Below are positions 35,772 to 44,458 of a stretch of DNA of 64,000 nt, piece by piece (position 1 is the first letter of the stretch; the number at the start of each line of letters is the position of its first letter). The notes beneath the pieces were generated by a model that searched no databases, was not told where the DNA came from, and was given only the letters and a program-made list of their open reading frames with translations. The stretch covers positions 558,001-622,000 of the forward strand of contig NZ_CP039252.1 of assembly GCF_004795855.1 (NCBI RefSeq), read 5' to 3'. The translations under genes and the position numbers were made by a program. The stretch is from Hydrogenophaga sp. PAMC20947. Lineage in GTDB: Bacteria > Pseudomonadota > Gammaproteobacteria > Burkholderiales > Burkholderiaceae_C.

Positions 35772-36337
35772 AGTGGTCGGATCACGGTCAGGTGACACAG
35801 CGAATTGGCGGGGCAGGCCACGCCAGCTACATTGGTGTTGGTGGCGAATGGCGCCACATAGTCCGCCAGATCGGCGTCTGCGGCCGTACTCTGGTTGTTC
35901 GTCCAGCTCACCAGCACGCCGAACTGCCGGGTATCGTCGGGGGATGCAAAAACGCGAGCATCACCGCCTGGCAGAGCAGTAGAAAGGGTTGCCTTCCATT
36001 GGGCTATATCGAAGGCGGCGAGCTGGGCGGCGGTACAGGCGGCGGTGTTGCAGTCCACGGGTGCAGCAGCGGCAGCACCGAAATCCACCAGGTAAGGATT
36101 GGGCGCCAGGGACTGGGCCTCAACGTTGAGCTTCATGCGTTCCTGGATGTCACTGGACATGCGGATGGCGGCGGCACGGGCATTGGTCAACCGGGTATCG
36201 GTCAAGGTACGGGTCTGTATGCCCGCCAGGCCGAGAATGCCCAGGGCCAAAACCAACAAAGCCACCAGGGACTCGATCAGGCTGATGCCGCGCTGTGCAC
36301 GGCGCAAAGTCGGGGTTTTCATGGAATGGTCGCGCAT
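35768..36337 (-). CDS. pilV: PilV, minor type IV pilus modification protein
   Basis: 189 residues. The leader ends RAQRG and the mature protein begins ISLIESLVALLVLALGILGLAGIQTRTL, with Glu +5 and the LGxLGLAGLQ-like segment typical of PilV. ATG 36337 is used; a second ATG at 36322 would give a 14-residue leader. It starts four bp after fimT and overlaps pilW. Late Cys (GVACPANSLC) probably form a disulfide. Confidence 0.92.
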   Translation of the reverse strand: MRDHSMKTPTLRRAQRGISLIESLVALLVLALGILGLAGIQTRTLTDTRLTNARAAAIRMSSDIQERMKLNVEAQSLAPNPYLVDFGAAAAAPVDCNTAACTAAQLAAFDIAQWKATLSTALPGGDARVFASPDDTRQFGVLVSWTNNQSTAADADLADYVAPFATNTNVAGVACPANSLCHLTVIRPL

Positions 36338-36341
36338 GGGT

Positions 36342-36905
36342 TTATGGGCACTCGCCGGTGCCGGTCGTGCGGTTCACCCGAAGCAGGATGCTGAGGGCCA
36401 GACTCGCGCAACCAATCGAGCTTGAGTTGTTCACAGGCCCGAACCTCAGGGTCTGAAAAGCATTGGGTGCCTGGCCGAAATTGTTGATGACAATGGTGTC
36501 GGGCGTTCCGCCATTGCTGGTGATGGAAACGCTGGGTTGCACATCGGTGGTTTGCAACAACAGGTCGTCAGTGGGGTTCGGGCCCGGCTCTAGGGTGAGG
36601 TTGCTGTTGACGTCCCGGAATACCTGCCATCCGCAACCCCAATTGTTGGTCGCGCATCCGACCTGCCGCCTAATGACAACTTGTTGGTTGGATCGAATGG
36701 CTTCGACCCGGGCCAATTGCAGGCTGGCATTGAATTCGTCTACGGCCGCGTCGACCCGGTAGCGTTCAAAGAAACTTTGAAAGCTGGGCGCTGCCAGAGC
36801 AGTCAGGACGCCCATGATGCCAATGGCCACCATCAGTTCAATCAGTGTGAAGCCTGATTGCAGTGTTGCGGAGCGACGGATGCCGGAGGGGTAAACGGGT
36901 GACAT
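36342..36905 (-). CDS. fimT: FimT/GspH-family minor pseudopilin
   Basis: 187 residues; first gene of the minor pilin operon fimT-pilV-pilW-pilX-pilY1-pilE. A leader (about 17 residues) precedes FTLIELMVAIGIMGVLTALAAPSF. The GspH/FimT domain continues with EFNASLQLARVEAIRSNQQVVI, a family hallmark. Start ATG 36905 is preferred over 37010, which would add a 35-residue extension unlike any prepilin leader. FimT homologues can bind DNA in natural transformation; whether this one does is unknown. It lies 105 bp after nrdR. Confidence 0.92.
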   Translation of the reverse strand: MSPVYPSGIRRSATLQSGFTLIELMVAIGIMGVLTALAAPSFQSFFERYRVDAAVDEFNASLQLARVEAIRSNQQVVIRRQVGCATNNWGCGWQVFRDVNSNLTLEPGPNPTDDLLLQTTDVQPSVSITSNGGTPDTIVINNFGQAPNAFQTLRFGPVNNSSSIGCASLALSILLRVNRTTGTGECP

Positions 36906-37010
36906 GGTGCAAATGTAGTCCCCCCTGTTTGGGTGGGAACGGTCAGGGGCCGACCGGGCGCAATCACGCGACGGGCGGTCATAAGTATTCGCTTTTGTGA
37001 CGGAAATCAC

Positions 37011-37460
37011 TCAGCGTTTCACCTCATCCACCAGCGCACGGAAGTCATCGATGTCTTCGAAACTTCGGTACACGCTGGCAAAGCGGATGTAGGCGATCTT
37101 GTCGAGCTTTTTGAGTTCGCGCATGACCATTTCACCCATTTTGTGGGCGGGGACTTCGCGCACACCGAGGTTGAGCAGTTTCTCCTCGATGCGCTCGATC
37201 GCCGCGTCCACCTGTTCGGTGCTGACGGGCCGTTTGCGCAGGGCGAGCGCAAACGATGCGCGCAGCTTGGCGGGAATGTAGTCGACCCGGCGACCGTCTT
37301 TCTTCACCACGGCCGGGAAGCTGACTTCGGGTCGTTCGTAGGTGGTGAACCGTTTTTCGCAATGGCCACATTGGCGTCGGCGGCGAATGAAGTCGGCGTC
37401 TTCAGATATGCGGGTCTCCACAACCTGGGTTTCGAGGTGGCCGCAAAATGGGCATTTCAT
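37011..37460 (-). CDS. nrdR: Transcriptional repressor NrdR
   Basis: 149 residues. An N-terminal zinc ribbon (MKCPFCG ... [14 protein letters not shown]) is followed by an ATP-cone ([27 protein letters not shown]) that senses dATP/ATP. It represses ribonucleotide reductase genes. ATG 37460 begins the zinc ribbon; the frame is open upstream but not conserved. It follows glyA by 139 bp, the usual glyA-nrdR pairing in betaproteobacteria, so both are probably under the upstream ZTP riboswitch. Confidence 0.96.
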   Translation of the reverse strand: MKCPFCGHLETQVVETRISEDADFIRRRRQCGHCEKRFTTYERPEVSFPAVVKKDGRRVDYIPAKLRASFALALRKRPVSTEQVDAAIERIEEKLLNLGVREVPAHKMGEMVMRELKKLDKIAYIRFASVYRSFEDIDDFRALVDEVKR

Positions 37461-37527
37461 GGTCTGACTACCCTGAAGGAAGTGGAGCTGCTTCCCGGTA
37501 TCCCTGAAAAGCAACCTCGCCAATGGA

Positions 37528-37566
37528 GCGCCCCAGCCGGGCTGTCGATGCCAAAAGCTGGGGCGG
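37528..37566 (-). repeat. GC-rich inverted repeat between glyA and nrdR
   Basis: GCGCCCCAGC (37528-37537) and GCTGGGGCG (37557-37565) form a strong stem with a 19-base loop in the glyA-nrdR gap. No T run follows on the minus strand, so it is more likely an mRNA processing or stability element than a terminator. Confidence 0.4.
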
Positions 37567-37599
37567 GGACTTTGCCGTCAAGCCTTTTGGGCTGAGATC

Positions 37600-38844
37600 T
37601 TATTTGTAGACAGGGAAGCGCGCGGTCAGGGCGTTGACCTTGGCTCGCACCGTTTCGATGTTGGCCGCATCGCGCGGGTTGTCCAGCACGTCAGCGATCA
37701 GGTGGGCTGTTGCTCGGGCCTCTTCGTCCTTGAAGCCGCGAGTGGTCATGGCGGGGGTGCCGATGCGCACGCCGCTGGTGACCATGGGCTTTTCGGGGTC
37801 GTTGGGGATCGCGTTTTTGTTGATGGTCATGTGGGCGCTGCCCAGCACGGCCTCGGCTTCCTTGCCGGTGATGCCTTTGGAGCGCAGGTCGACGAGCATA
37901 AGGTGGCTCTCGGTGCGGCCGCTGACGATGCGCAGACCGCGCTCGGTCAGGGTTTCAGCGACGATCTGGGCATTTTTCAACACCTGGGCCTGGTAGACCT
38001 TGAATTCAGGGGCGAGCGCCTCCTTGAAGGCCACGGCCTTGGCTGCGATCACATGCATCAGGGGGCCGCCCTGCAGGCCGGGGAAGATCGCGCTGTTGAT
38101 GGCTTTTTCAAACTGGGCCTTCATCAGGATGATGCCGCCGCGAGGGCCGCGCAGGCTCTTGTGGGTGGTGGAGGTCACCACATCGGCGTGGGGCACGGGG
38201 TTGGGATACACGCCAGCGGCAATCAGGCCGGCGTAGTGCGCCATGTCGACCATGAAGATCGCGCCCACGTCTTTGGCCACCTTCGCAAAGCGTTCGAAGT
38301 CGATGCGCAGGCTGTAGGCCGAAGCGCCGGCGATGATGAGCTTGGGTTTGGATTCGTGGGCCTTGCGCTCCATCGCGTCGTAGTCAATGGCTTCGTTCGC
38401 ATCGAGGCCATAGCTGACGACATTGAACCACTTGCCGCTCATGTTGAGGGGCATGCCGTGGGTGAGGTGACCGCCTTCGGCCAGGCTCATGCCCATGATG
38501 GTGTCGCCGGGTTTCAGGAAGGCCAGGAACACGGCTTCGTTGGCCGATGCGCCGCAATGGGGCTGCACGTTGGCAGCGTCGGCGCCAAAAATCTGCTTGA
38601 CTCGATCGATGGCGAGCTGTTCTGCCACGTCCACGTGTTCGCAGCCGCCGTAGTAGCGCCGGCCGGGGTAGCCTTCGGCGTACTTGTTGGTCAGCTGCGT
38701 ACCCTGCGCGGCCATGACGGCGGGCGAGGCGTAGTTTTCGCTGGCGATCAGCTCGATGTGCTGTTCCTGGCGCGCATTTTCTGCCTGGATGGCGGCAAAA
38801 ATCTCGGGATCGGTTTGCTCGATGAGGATGTTGCGGTCGTACAT
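37600..38844 (-). CDS. glyA: Serine hydroxymethyltransferase
   Basis: 414 residues of PLP enzyme with complete family features: [16 protein letters not shown] at the start, [39 protein letters not shown], and the Schiff-base lysine in [16 protein letters not shown] (about residue 229). It converts serine and tetrahydrofolate to glycine and 5,10-methylene-THF. ATG 38844 is the family start. A ZTP riboswitch lies in its leader, tying expression to folate status, and nrdR follows. Confidence 0.98.
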   Translation of the reverse strand: MYDRNILIEQTDPEIFAAIQAENARQEQHIELIASENYASPAVMAAQGTQLTNKYAEGYPGRRYYGGCEHVDVAEQLAIDRVKQIFGADAANVQPHCGASANEAVFLAFLKPGDTIMGMSLAEGGHLTHGMPLNMSGKWFNVVSYGLDANEAIDYDAMERKAHESKPKLIIAGASAYSLRIDFERFAKVAKDVGAIFMVDMAHYAGLIAAGVYPNPVPHADVVTSTTHKSLRGPRGGIILMKAQFEKAINSAIFPGLQGGPLMHVIAAKAVAFKEALAPEFKVYQAQVLKNAQIVAETLTERGLRIVSGRTESHLMLVDLRSKGITGKEAEAVLGSAHMTINKNAIPNDPEKPMVTSGVRIGTPAMTTRGFKDEEARATAHLIADVLDNPRDAANIETVRAKVNALTARFPVYK

Positions 38845-38907
38845 GGTGTTGACGGTCTTGGGTAACGTGGATCCATAGCAGAGGTGCGTGGGTGCACCAC
38901 TGCAAGG

Positions 38908-39080
38908 AGTTGCCCAGGCGAACGGCTGATCGCCCGGGCACTTGAATGTTGTCGGGCGGTACGCTTCCCAGTGGTTGTCCCGGCGGTGGCGCGAGCGCCA
39001 GCAGGGGGGCCACGTCAGCACCCAAGCATCAGAGTCTCGCTCCGGTGCCAGGGCGCCTATCGCCAGTTGCGTACCCCGCG
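38908..39080 (-). promoter_or_regulatory. ZTP (pfl) riboswitch in the glyA leader
   Basis: On the minus strand the leader contains GGGTACGCAACTGGCGA (about 39077-39061). After a variable region come ACCACTGGGAAGCGTACC and then GCCGTTCGCCTGGGCAAC (ending about 38908). These are the pfl/ZTP conserved parts: a CTGGCG near the 5' end, P1 pairing GGTACGC with GCGTACC, and the terminal CGCCTGGGCA. It sits about 60 nt before the glyA start. By family knowledge it senses ZTP/ZMP, a 10-formyl-THF shortage alarm, and turns on one-carbon genes. Between it and the ATG, GCAG-T-GGTGC/GCACC-T-CTGC forms a hairpin that may be the expression platform. Confidence 0.9.
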
Positions 39081-39135
39081 AGTTTAGCCGAGGTGGGTGG
39101 TTGGCGTGGCGCAATCCGCAGCGGGGTCGCGCCTG

Positions 39136-40050
39136 TCAGGAGCGCAGGGGGGCGGTGTCGGCCGTCGGTGCCTGGGGCTTCACCAGGGCCTCGGCATCGA
39201 GGACCGGGACAATTCCAGACGCAGCGGCCGTTGACGCTTCGGTTTCTGCGGGGGCGACGACCGGAATGGGTCGGTACACCGGGAAGCTGCGGGGCATGGG
39301 TTTGCCCAGGGCCACGCTCTGAATGCGCAGGTGTTCCGCAATCACTTTGTTGATATAGCCGCTGCCATCGGTGGTGACCGCGCCCACGTACAGCTTCAGC
39401 CCTCCCTCGACGGACCCCCCAGCGCGCTGGATGCATTCGCGCAGCACCTGCGCGCCAACACGCAAATTGGTGACCGGGTCGAATGCAGCGAGCTGTCCGC
39501 CGAAATCATCGTACTTGTCGGTGTGGACCCGGGTGAGCACCTGCATCAGCCCTTGGGCGCCCACAGGACTCTGAGCAAAGGGGTTGAATCGCGACTCGAT
39601 GGCCATGACCGCCAGGATCAGTGTGGGGTCGATGCGGGCCTTTTCGCCCACTTCGAAGGCTTCTGCCACCAACACACCCAGTGGCTCGGGGGCGACGCGG
39701 TATTTGCGGCTCAACCAGTAAGCCACGTTGGCTTGCTGTTTTGGTAGGGTGCTGGTGTGCAGGGCGGTGACGCGGTCGATGGCGTCTGGGTCGGGCGAAA
39801 AGGCCGCAGCGCTATCAATGGCAGGCTCATGGCGTTCTTGAAGCCAGGTGAGGGCTTGTTGTTCGATGTTTTCGCGCCAGTCGCCACGGGTCGTGAGGGT
39901 GAGGGCGCCCACCACCAGTCCGAGACCCACGAGGGCGAGGCCGTTGTGGGTCAAGTCAATGAAGCCTCTGTAGGCGTCTTGGGTGATGGTCTTCAGCGGC
40001 GCGACTTTGTGTCGCTTTTGGCCGCTATCCGTTTGGGATGTTTGGGTCAT
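39136..40050 (-). CDS. Lytic transglycosylase (SLT family), membrane-anchored
   Basis: 304 residues. One TM helix (LALVGLGLVVGALTL, about residues 38-52) anchors a periplasmic SLT domain. The catalytic Glu is in VMAIESRFNPFAQSPVGAQGLMQVL, with GSGYINKV downstream. It cleaves the MurNAc-GlcNAc bond in peptidoglycan. The C-terminal ~50 residues are Pro/Ala-rich. ATG 40050 has an AGGAGAG site; upstream in-frame starts are not needed. It lies just upstream of the glyA leader on the same strand, but it probably ends in its own unit. Which lytic transglycosylase subfamily it belongs to is not certain. Confidence 0.88.
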   Translation of the reverse strand: MTQTSQTDSGQKRHKVAPLKTITQDAYRGFIDLTHNGLALVGLGLVVGALTLTTRGDWRENIEQQALTWLQERHEPAIDSAAAFSPDPDAIDRVTALHTSTLPKQQANVAYWLSRKYRVAPEPLGVLVAEAFEVGEKARIDPTLILAVMAIESRFNPFAQSPVGAQGLMQVLTRVHTDKYDDFGGQLAAFDPVTNLRVGAQVLRECIQRAGGSVEGGLKLYVGAVTTDGSGYINKVIAEHLRIQSVALGKPMPRSFPVYRPIPVVAPAETEASTAAASGIVPVLDAEALVKPQAPTADTAPLRS

Positions 40051-40445
40051 GTGTCTCTCCTGCATGTCGAGGGTCTGAGGCGTCGGGCGTGTCCCAGGAT
40101 GGGGGCACGTCTGCCAAGCCTTGTGGGCCTGGCGCTCGAATCGATCTGCCTCAGGGTGGGACGACTCGGGTAAACCCGTATGGGTCAAGCCGGCGAATGT
40201 TATGTGGGGTTTCATACCAAGTCAATGGTTAAGAATGAATTTCTTATAACTTATAGATCTTAAAAGGGGTCTAAATCCGCCAGGATAAACAAAATGACTA
40301 GCGCGAAAATCAACCTGCCGGGGCGTTTCACGGGTGCGTGCAGAGGGATGGGCTTCGGTTGTGAAAGCTTCGCCGCCTGTCGGGGATGGGCACGATCAAA
40401 CAACCCCATGAACGTGATTGAAAAACGTCATCGCCTCTGGGCGGA
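40051..40445. other. Divergent intergenic region with AT-rich promoter island
   Basis: Between the transglycosylase (-) and the structured RNA region (+) there is no supported gene. Positions 40228-40275 are unusually AT-rich for this DNA (AATGAATTTCTTATAACTTA), with several TATAAC/TATAGA -10-like hexamers on the plus strand. It is a likely promoter for the plus-strand RNA and DUF349 gene; the exact start cannot be fixed by eye. Confidence 0.4.
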
Positions 40446-40682
40446 ATGTGCTTGCTTCCTGCGCATCGGAGGCGTAGGCTGCATTTACCGGTCCCAGACT
40501 GGTATTGGCTGAAAGCCTTGTTTGCCGCAAATGCGGTGGTTGGGGTGATCGGTCGTTTACGGAAGCAATCTCTTGCTTCCAGGTTGGTGAGACATCTAAC
40601 TCTCGCCACCAAAATCGACGGCAAGTGCAGATTGCCCGCCGTCAACCCCGGTGAGCCTGGCTCACCGGGGTTTCTTGTTTTC
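40446..40682 (+). ncRNA. Candidate structured leader RNA or small RNA ending in an intrinsic terminator
   Basis: Successive hairpins are visible. ACCGG...CTGGT is at about 40489-40503 and CCGC-AAAT-GCGG at about 40525. GGAAGCAA-TCTC-TTGCTTCC (40561-40580) is perfect. GGTTGGTGAGA...TCTCGCCACC (about 40582-40610) and GACGGC...GCCGTC (about 40616-40643) follow, then the terminator hairpin. TTGCTTCC also occurs at 40452-40459, and GGTGAG recurs in the terminator arm, so alternative pairings exist. It may be an attenuator for the DUF349 gene 100 bp on, or an independent sRNA. No known family was recognised. Confidence 0.5.
40645..40682 (+). terminator. Strong rho-independent terminator ahead of the DUF349 gene
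   Basis: CCCCGGTGAGCC-TG-GGCTCACCGGGG forms a near-perfect 12-bp stem, followed by TTTCTTGTTTT on the plus strand. No gene ends before it, so it closes either an unannotated RNA or an attenuated leader. It lies about 100 bp before the ATG at 40782. Confidence 0.85.
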
Positions 40683-40781
40683 TGGGCTTTGCACAGCATT
40701 GGTCAAACAGCGGCGACAATAGAAGACTTGACCCGCTGCTGGTGCAGCTTGGGGTCGATTCCTCTTGTGAGCCCTGCCTTC

Positions 40782-43487
40782 ATGTCGCTGTTTTCTTTGC
40801 GCAATCCTTTTTCCTCCACCTCTGCCCCGGAATCTGCTGTGAATCCGTCTGAATCGACCAAACCTTCGTCCACCGCGCCCCATCCTCTCGATGGGTTGAC
40901 TGGTGGGGCTTTTTCCGCCCCGACATCTGGTGAGCGGGCCTCTCGTTTGCGTGACTGGCTGTTGACCGAGCCCACCCATGAGCAGATGAGCGAGGTGTAC
41001 AAGGAGCTGTCCCAGCGCGATCGGGGCGCAGCCAAGCCGCTCAAGGAAAAGCTGGACGAGCTCAAGCGGCAAAAGGCTCAAGAACTGATGGCGGCCGAAT
41101 GGACGCAAAAGGCTGAAGGCCTGTTGTTGCAGTCCCGTCTGAACCTGGCCGATGCCATGGCCTGGCAGCGTGATGCGGCGCGCGCTGGCGCACCTTTGTC
41201 CCGCGAGCCGCTGGCCGGGCTGAAGCAGGCGCTGACCGAGCGTGTGAAGGCTGTCGAAGATGTGCAGCATCAGGTGCAGGTCGAGCGAGAGTCTGCGGTG
41301 CTGATGGCGCAGCGCATTGAAGTCATGTCCACCAAGCCCTGGCGCGATGCCCAGCACAATGCTGACGGTTTGCGCTCGGACGTTGCAGCCTGGCAGAAGC
41401 ACGCCGCCAAACTGACCGAAGACCCCCAGTGGGCGAGCGTCGAGCCCAAATTCTTGACCATGCTGGACAGCTCGCGCAGCCAGTTGCAGCTGGTCTGGGA
41501 TGCTTTTGATGCTGCATTGGGGCAGGCGGTTGCGGCCGACGCCAATGCGCAGGCGCCGCTTCCAGCCGTGCCGGTGTGGGCCGACGAATTGCGTGTGGCC
41601 CGCGGAGAGCCGGCGCTGGCCGCTGCCGAGAAGGCTGCAGGGGACAAGCAGGCGAATCAGGAGCGTCGGGCCAAGGTCGTGGCAGAGCTGGAGCGCGCCT
41701 TGGGCGTGCTGGAGCGCGAGCTGGGCGAAGGGCACGGAAAAGCCACCCCGAAGGCGGCGGCCGATGTGCGGTCGGTGCTGAAGTCACATGGCCGCCTGAT
41801 CGGCGTTGAGCTGGAGACGCGTGCTCATGCCGCACTGACCCAGGCGGGTGACATGGAGGATTGGCAGCGCTGGCGGGCAGACCAGCTGCGCGAAGAACTG
41901 GTCAAAAAAGCCGAGGCTTTGCTGCAGCCTCCAGAAGGGCAGCGCCTGGGCGGGCGAAAGCTGCAGGAGACCCTGCGCCAGCTCCGTGACCAGTGGAAGA
42001 CCACCGATCAAGGCGGTCCTGCCAACCATGCTTTGTGGAAGCGTTTTGACGAGGCTTGCACCGAGGCCCATAAAGGTGTCGAAGTCTGGCTCGCTCAGGT
42101 GCGCCAGCAGGCAGACGCCCACAAAGCCCAGCGTCTGGCCATCATTGATGAGCTCAAGCAGTGGACCCAGGCCCACGAGAGCCACACCGAGTGGAAATCC
42201 CAGATCCGTGAACTCCATGCGTTTTCCGAGCGTTGGCGCTCAGCGGGGCATTTGAGCGAAAAAGCGTTTGCAGAGTTGCAGCCCGTGTGGAAAGCCGCGA
42301 TGTCGCAGGCCCATGCCGGTCTGGAAGGGGCCCAAAAAGAGAGCCTCGATCGCCGCCGCGCGCTGATCGACGAAGCCGTGGCCTTGGGTGCTGCGCCACA
42401 GCTGCGCATTGACGCGGTCAAGGCCCTGCAGCAGCGCTGGCAAGCTGAGGCGCATGCGGTGCCTCTGGAGCGCAAGCAAGAGCAAAAACTGTGGGAGGCT
42501 TTCCGCCAGCCTCTTGATGACGCCTTTGCCCGCAAGAGCAGTGAGCGCGAACGGGCCAGTACGGAACTCAACGCTCACGATCAACGTGTGCTGGAGGCTT
42601 CTCAGGCTTTGGACGCGGCATCCGCTGCCGGCGAGGCACAGCAGATCAAGGCGGCCATGGATGCGCTGGACACTGCCTTGCGAGGTCAGGCCGAAGCCCT
42701 TGCCGCCGAAGGTGGCGCCACGAGTGCCTCAGCTGCTGGGGCAGTGGTTCCAGCCGAAGCCAGCGGAGCGGACGGCACCGAAGGTGTGCAGGCCGAGGCT
42801 GCGCAGCCAACCAAGCCGGCGCCGGCGAAAAAGCTGGTGGCGATGCGCGGCGACGACCGCCCCGGCATGAAAAAAGCGGAGCCCGCTGGGCGCGATGATC
42901 GCCGTGGCCAGGGCCGCGATGGTCGGGGTGATGCACGGGGTCCTGGTGCTGGGCGGCCTGGCCGCGGTGCACCCGGGGATACCCGTCCTTCAGGACGCTT
43001 TGACCGTTTTGACCGAGGTCCTGTGGCCCCGCGGCTGGGCGATACCGCATTCAGGGCCCAGCGCCAGGCGGTTGAGCAAGCCGAGGCGACCCTGCGCAAA
43101 CTGGCCGCTCAGGCACACGGCGAAGTGCTGGTGCAGGTGCTGAAGGCCTGGGAAGAGCGCGACCCCGCTCAGTTGCCCGTGGCCCAGGCGTTGGGTGCTG
43201 GGGTGAATGCGGCGACCCGCACCCAATGGACCCAGCGGCTTTCGGCGGCGCCAGAAGCGGTGCCGGCAGAAGCCTTGCTCCGATTGGAGATGGCCGCTGA
43301 GGTGCCCACGCCGGCTGAACACCTGAGCGAGCGGCGCATGTTGCAGCTCCAGTTGCTCACCCGGCGCCACGCTGCGGCACCTGCCGAGACCTGGACCGAG
43401 GACGTGGGCCAGATGTTGGCTACGCCGTTTGATGCGGCCGCAGCGCGTCGCTTGCAAACGGCTTTGAAGGTGCTGCTCAAGCGCTGA
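40782..43487 (+). CDS. Large DUF349-domain protein
   Basis: 901 residues, almost entirely charged, Ala-rich alpha helix. Several DUF349-type repeats with conserved Trp are visible, e.g. LQETLRQLRDQWKTTDQG around residue 395, then LWKRFDEACTEAHKG, and KALQQRWQAEAHAVP around residue 550. Residues ~690-780 are low-complexity: Ala/Glu-rich, then a Gly/Arg/Asp-rich RGG-like stretch (DRRGQGRDGRGDARG) suggestive of nucleic-acid binding or condensates. The C-terminal ~120 residues are helical again. The function of DUF349 is not known. ATG 40782 is preferred; the frame extends upstream into the terminator region, which is not coding. Confidence 0.88.
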   Translation: MSLFSLRNPFSSTSAPESAVNPSESTKPSSTAPHPLDGLTGGAFSAPTSGERASRLRDWLLTEPTHEQMSEVYKELSQRDRGAAKPLKEKLDELKRQKAQELMAAEWTQKAEGLLLQSRLNLADAMAWQRDAARAGAPLSREPLAGLKQALTERVKAVEDVQHQVQVERESAVLMAQRIEVMSTKPWRDAQHNADGLRSDVAAWQKHAAKLTEDPQWASVEPKFLTMLDSSRSQLQLVWDAFDAALGQAVAADANAQAPLPAVPVWADELRVARGEPALAAAEKAAGDKQANQERRAKVVAELERALGVLERELGEGHGKATPKAAADVRSVLKSHGRLIGVELETRAHAALTQAGDMEDWQRWRADQLREELVKKAEALLQPPEGQRLGGRKLQETLRQLRDQWKTTDQGGPANHALWKRFDEACTEAHKGVEVWLAQVRQQADAHKAQRLAIIDELKQWTQAHESHTEWKSQIRELHAFSERWRSAGHLSEKAFAELQPVWKAAMSQAHAGLEGAQKESLDRRRALIDEAVALGAAPQLRIDAVKALQQRWQAEAHAVPLERKQEQKLWEAFRQPLDDAFARKSSERERASTELNAHDQRVLEASQALDAASAAGEAQQIKAAMDALDTALRGQAEALAAEGGATSASAAGAVVPAEASGADGTEGVQAEAAQPTKPAPAKKLVAMRGDDRPGMKKAEPAGRDDRRGQGRDGRGDARGPGAGRPGRGAPGDTRPSGRFDRFDRGPVAPRLGDTAFRAQRQAVEQAEATLRKLAAQAHGEVLVQVLKAWEERDPAQLPVAQALGAGVNAATRTQWTQRLSAAPEAVPAEALLRLEMAAEVPTPAEHLSERRMLQLQLLTRRHAAAPAETWTEDVGQMLATPFDAAAARRLQTALKVLLKR

Positions 43488-43594
43488 TACGGGGGGCTTG
43501 CCTTTCCCGGCCTCTCTATGGTGGGCGGGCTTGGTTGGGCTTTCCGGGTTCCTCATATCGCCGATTGGAGGGACCCCGGGGACCCCAGGTGCAC

Positions 43595-44458
43595 TCAGCA
43601 AACCGGCTTGAAGAACCCGTCGTACAGGCGAAGAAGGGCTGGGAACTCCTGCTCGAACTTGGCGCGATTGACGAAGTACGCCTCGCAAGTCACCGCAAAA
43701 AACTCGGCCGGGTGGGTGGCGCCATAAGCATCCAGCCAGGGCCGTTCAGCGCCGAAACGCTCGGCCATGGACAGGGCCTCACGAAAATGCTGGTAAGCCT
43801 CGCTCATGGTTTCGCGCCAGTGGGTGCGGGCGGCTTCGCCGCTGAGGCTGCCCAGGCAACCGTGTGACCAGTCGGGTGCGCCGTCTGCGGGCTGGCCTAC
43901 CCGGGTGCCTCGCATGTCCATTTTGTGGATGAACTCGTGGATCACGACATTGCTGCCTTGCGCAGCAGCAGCCGGTGCGCGTTGAACTTCGGTCCAGCTC
44001 AGCATCACCGGGCCGCCTTGCATGGCTTCTCCCGCCAAGGCCTCTCGGTAGTGGTGCACAACGCCACTGGCATCGGTGATTTCACGCTGCGCGACGGCTG
44101 CACCGGGTTGCACCACAATGCCGACAAAATCGTCGTACCAGTTCAAGGCGTCCAAACGATCGAGACCCACGGTCGTTTGCCCCGGACCGGGGAGGTGCAG
44201 CAGTGGCCGGCATGCTTGTGCTGCGATGGCGATCGCCATTGAATCTGTGATGGTCAGGCCGTGGGCACCGTAAAACTCTTTCTCGTGCAGGAAGTGCGCG
44301 ACCAGCCGCTGCAGCATCGTTTTTTCCGCATCGGTCAGGGCATGCAAGAACGGATGGGTTCTCAGCGTGGATTGCCAAAGACGCTCAGGCAGCGCAGCAA
44401 CCCGTCGCCATGGACGGGGCAGCCAGGTTTGTACCCAGTCAGGCAGCCAGACTGCCAT
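43595..44458 (-). CDS. mtfA: MtfA family zinc metallopeptidase (M90)
   Basis: 287 residues, cytosolic. The zinc-peptidase motif NVVIHEFIHKMDM (HExxH, about residue 171) and the downstream PAEFFAVTCEAYF Glu ligand match MtfA (YeeI), a peptidase linked to regulation of the glucose phosphotransferase system in E. coli by binding Mlc. The length is close to E. coli MtfA (265). Its ATG overlaps the end of lpxH by 20 bp, so it is the last gene of the coupled envelope operon. Its job here is unknown, since Burkholderiales often lack Mlc. Confidence 0.92.
   Translation of the reverse strand: MAVWLPDWVQTWLPRPWRRVAALPERLWQSTLRTHPFLHALTDAEKTMLQRLVAHFLHEKEFYGAHGLTITDSMAIAIAAQACRPLLHLPGPGQTTVGLDRLDALNWYDDFVGIVVQPGAAVAQREITDASGVVHHYREALAGEAMQGGPVMLSWTEVQRAPAAAAQGSNVVIHEFIHKMDMRGTRVGQPADGAPDWSHGCLGSLSGEAARTHWRETMSEAYQHFREALSMAERFGAERPWLDAYGATHPAEFFAVTCEAYFVNRAKFEQEFPALLRLYDGFFKPVC

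Noticed and set aside
40446..40682. 6S RNA, tmRNA or RNase P RNA
   Set aside because: None of the diagnostic segments was found: no long rod with central bubble, no tRNA-like end with CCA, no GAGGAAAGUCC-type block. Only an unassigned structured RNA can be supported.
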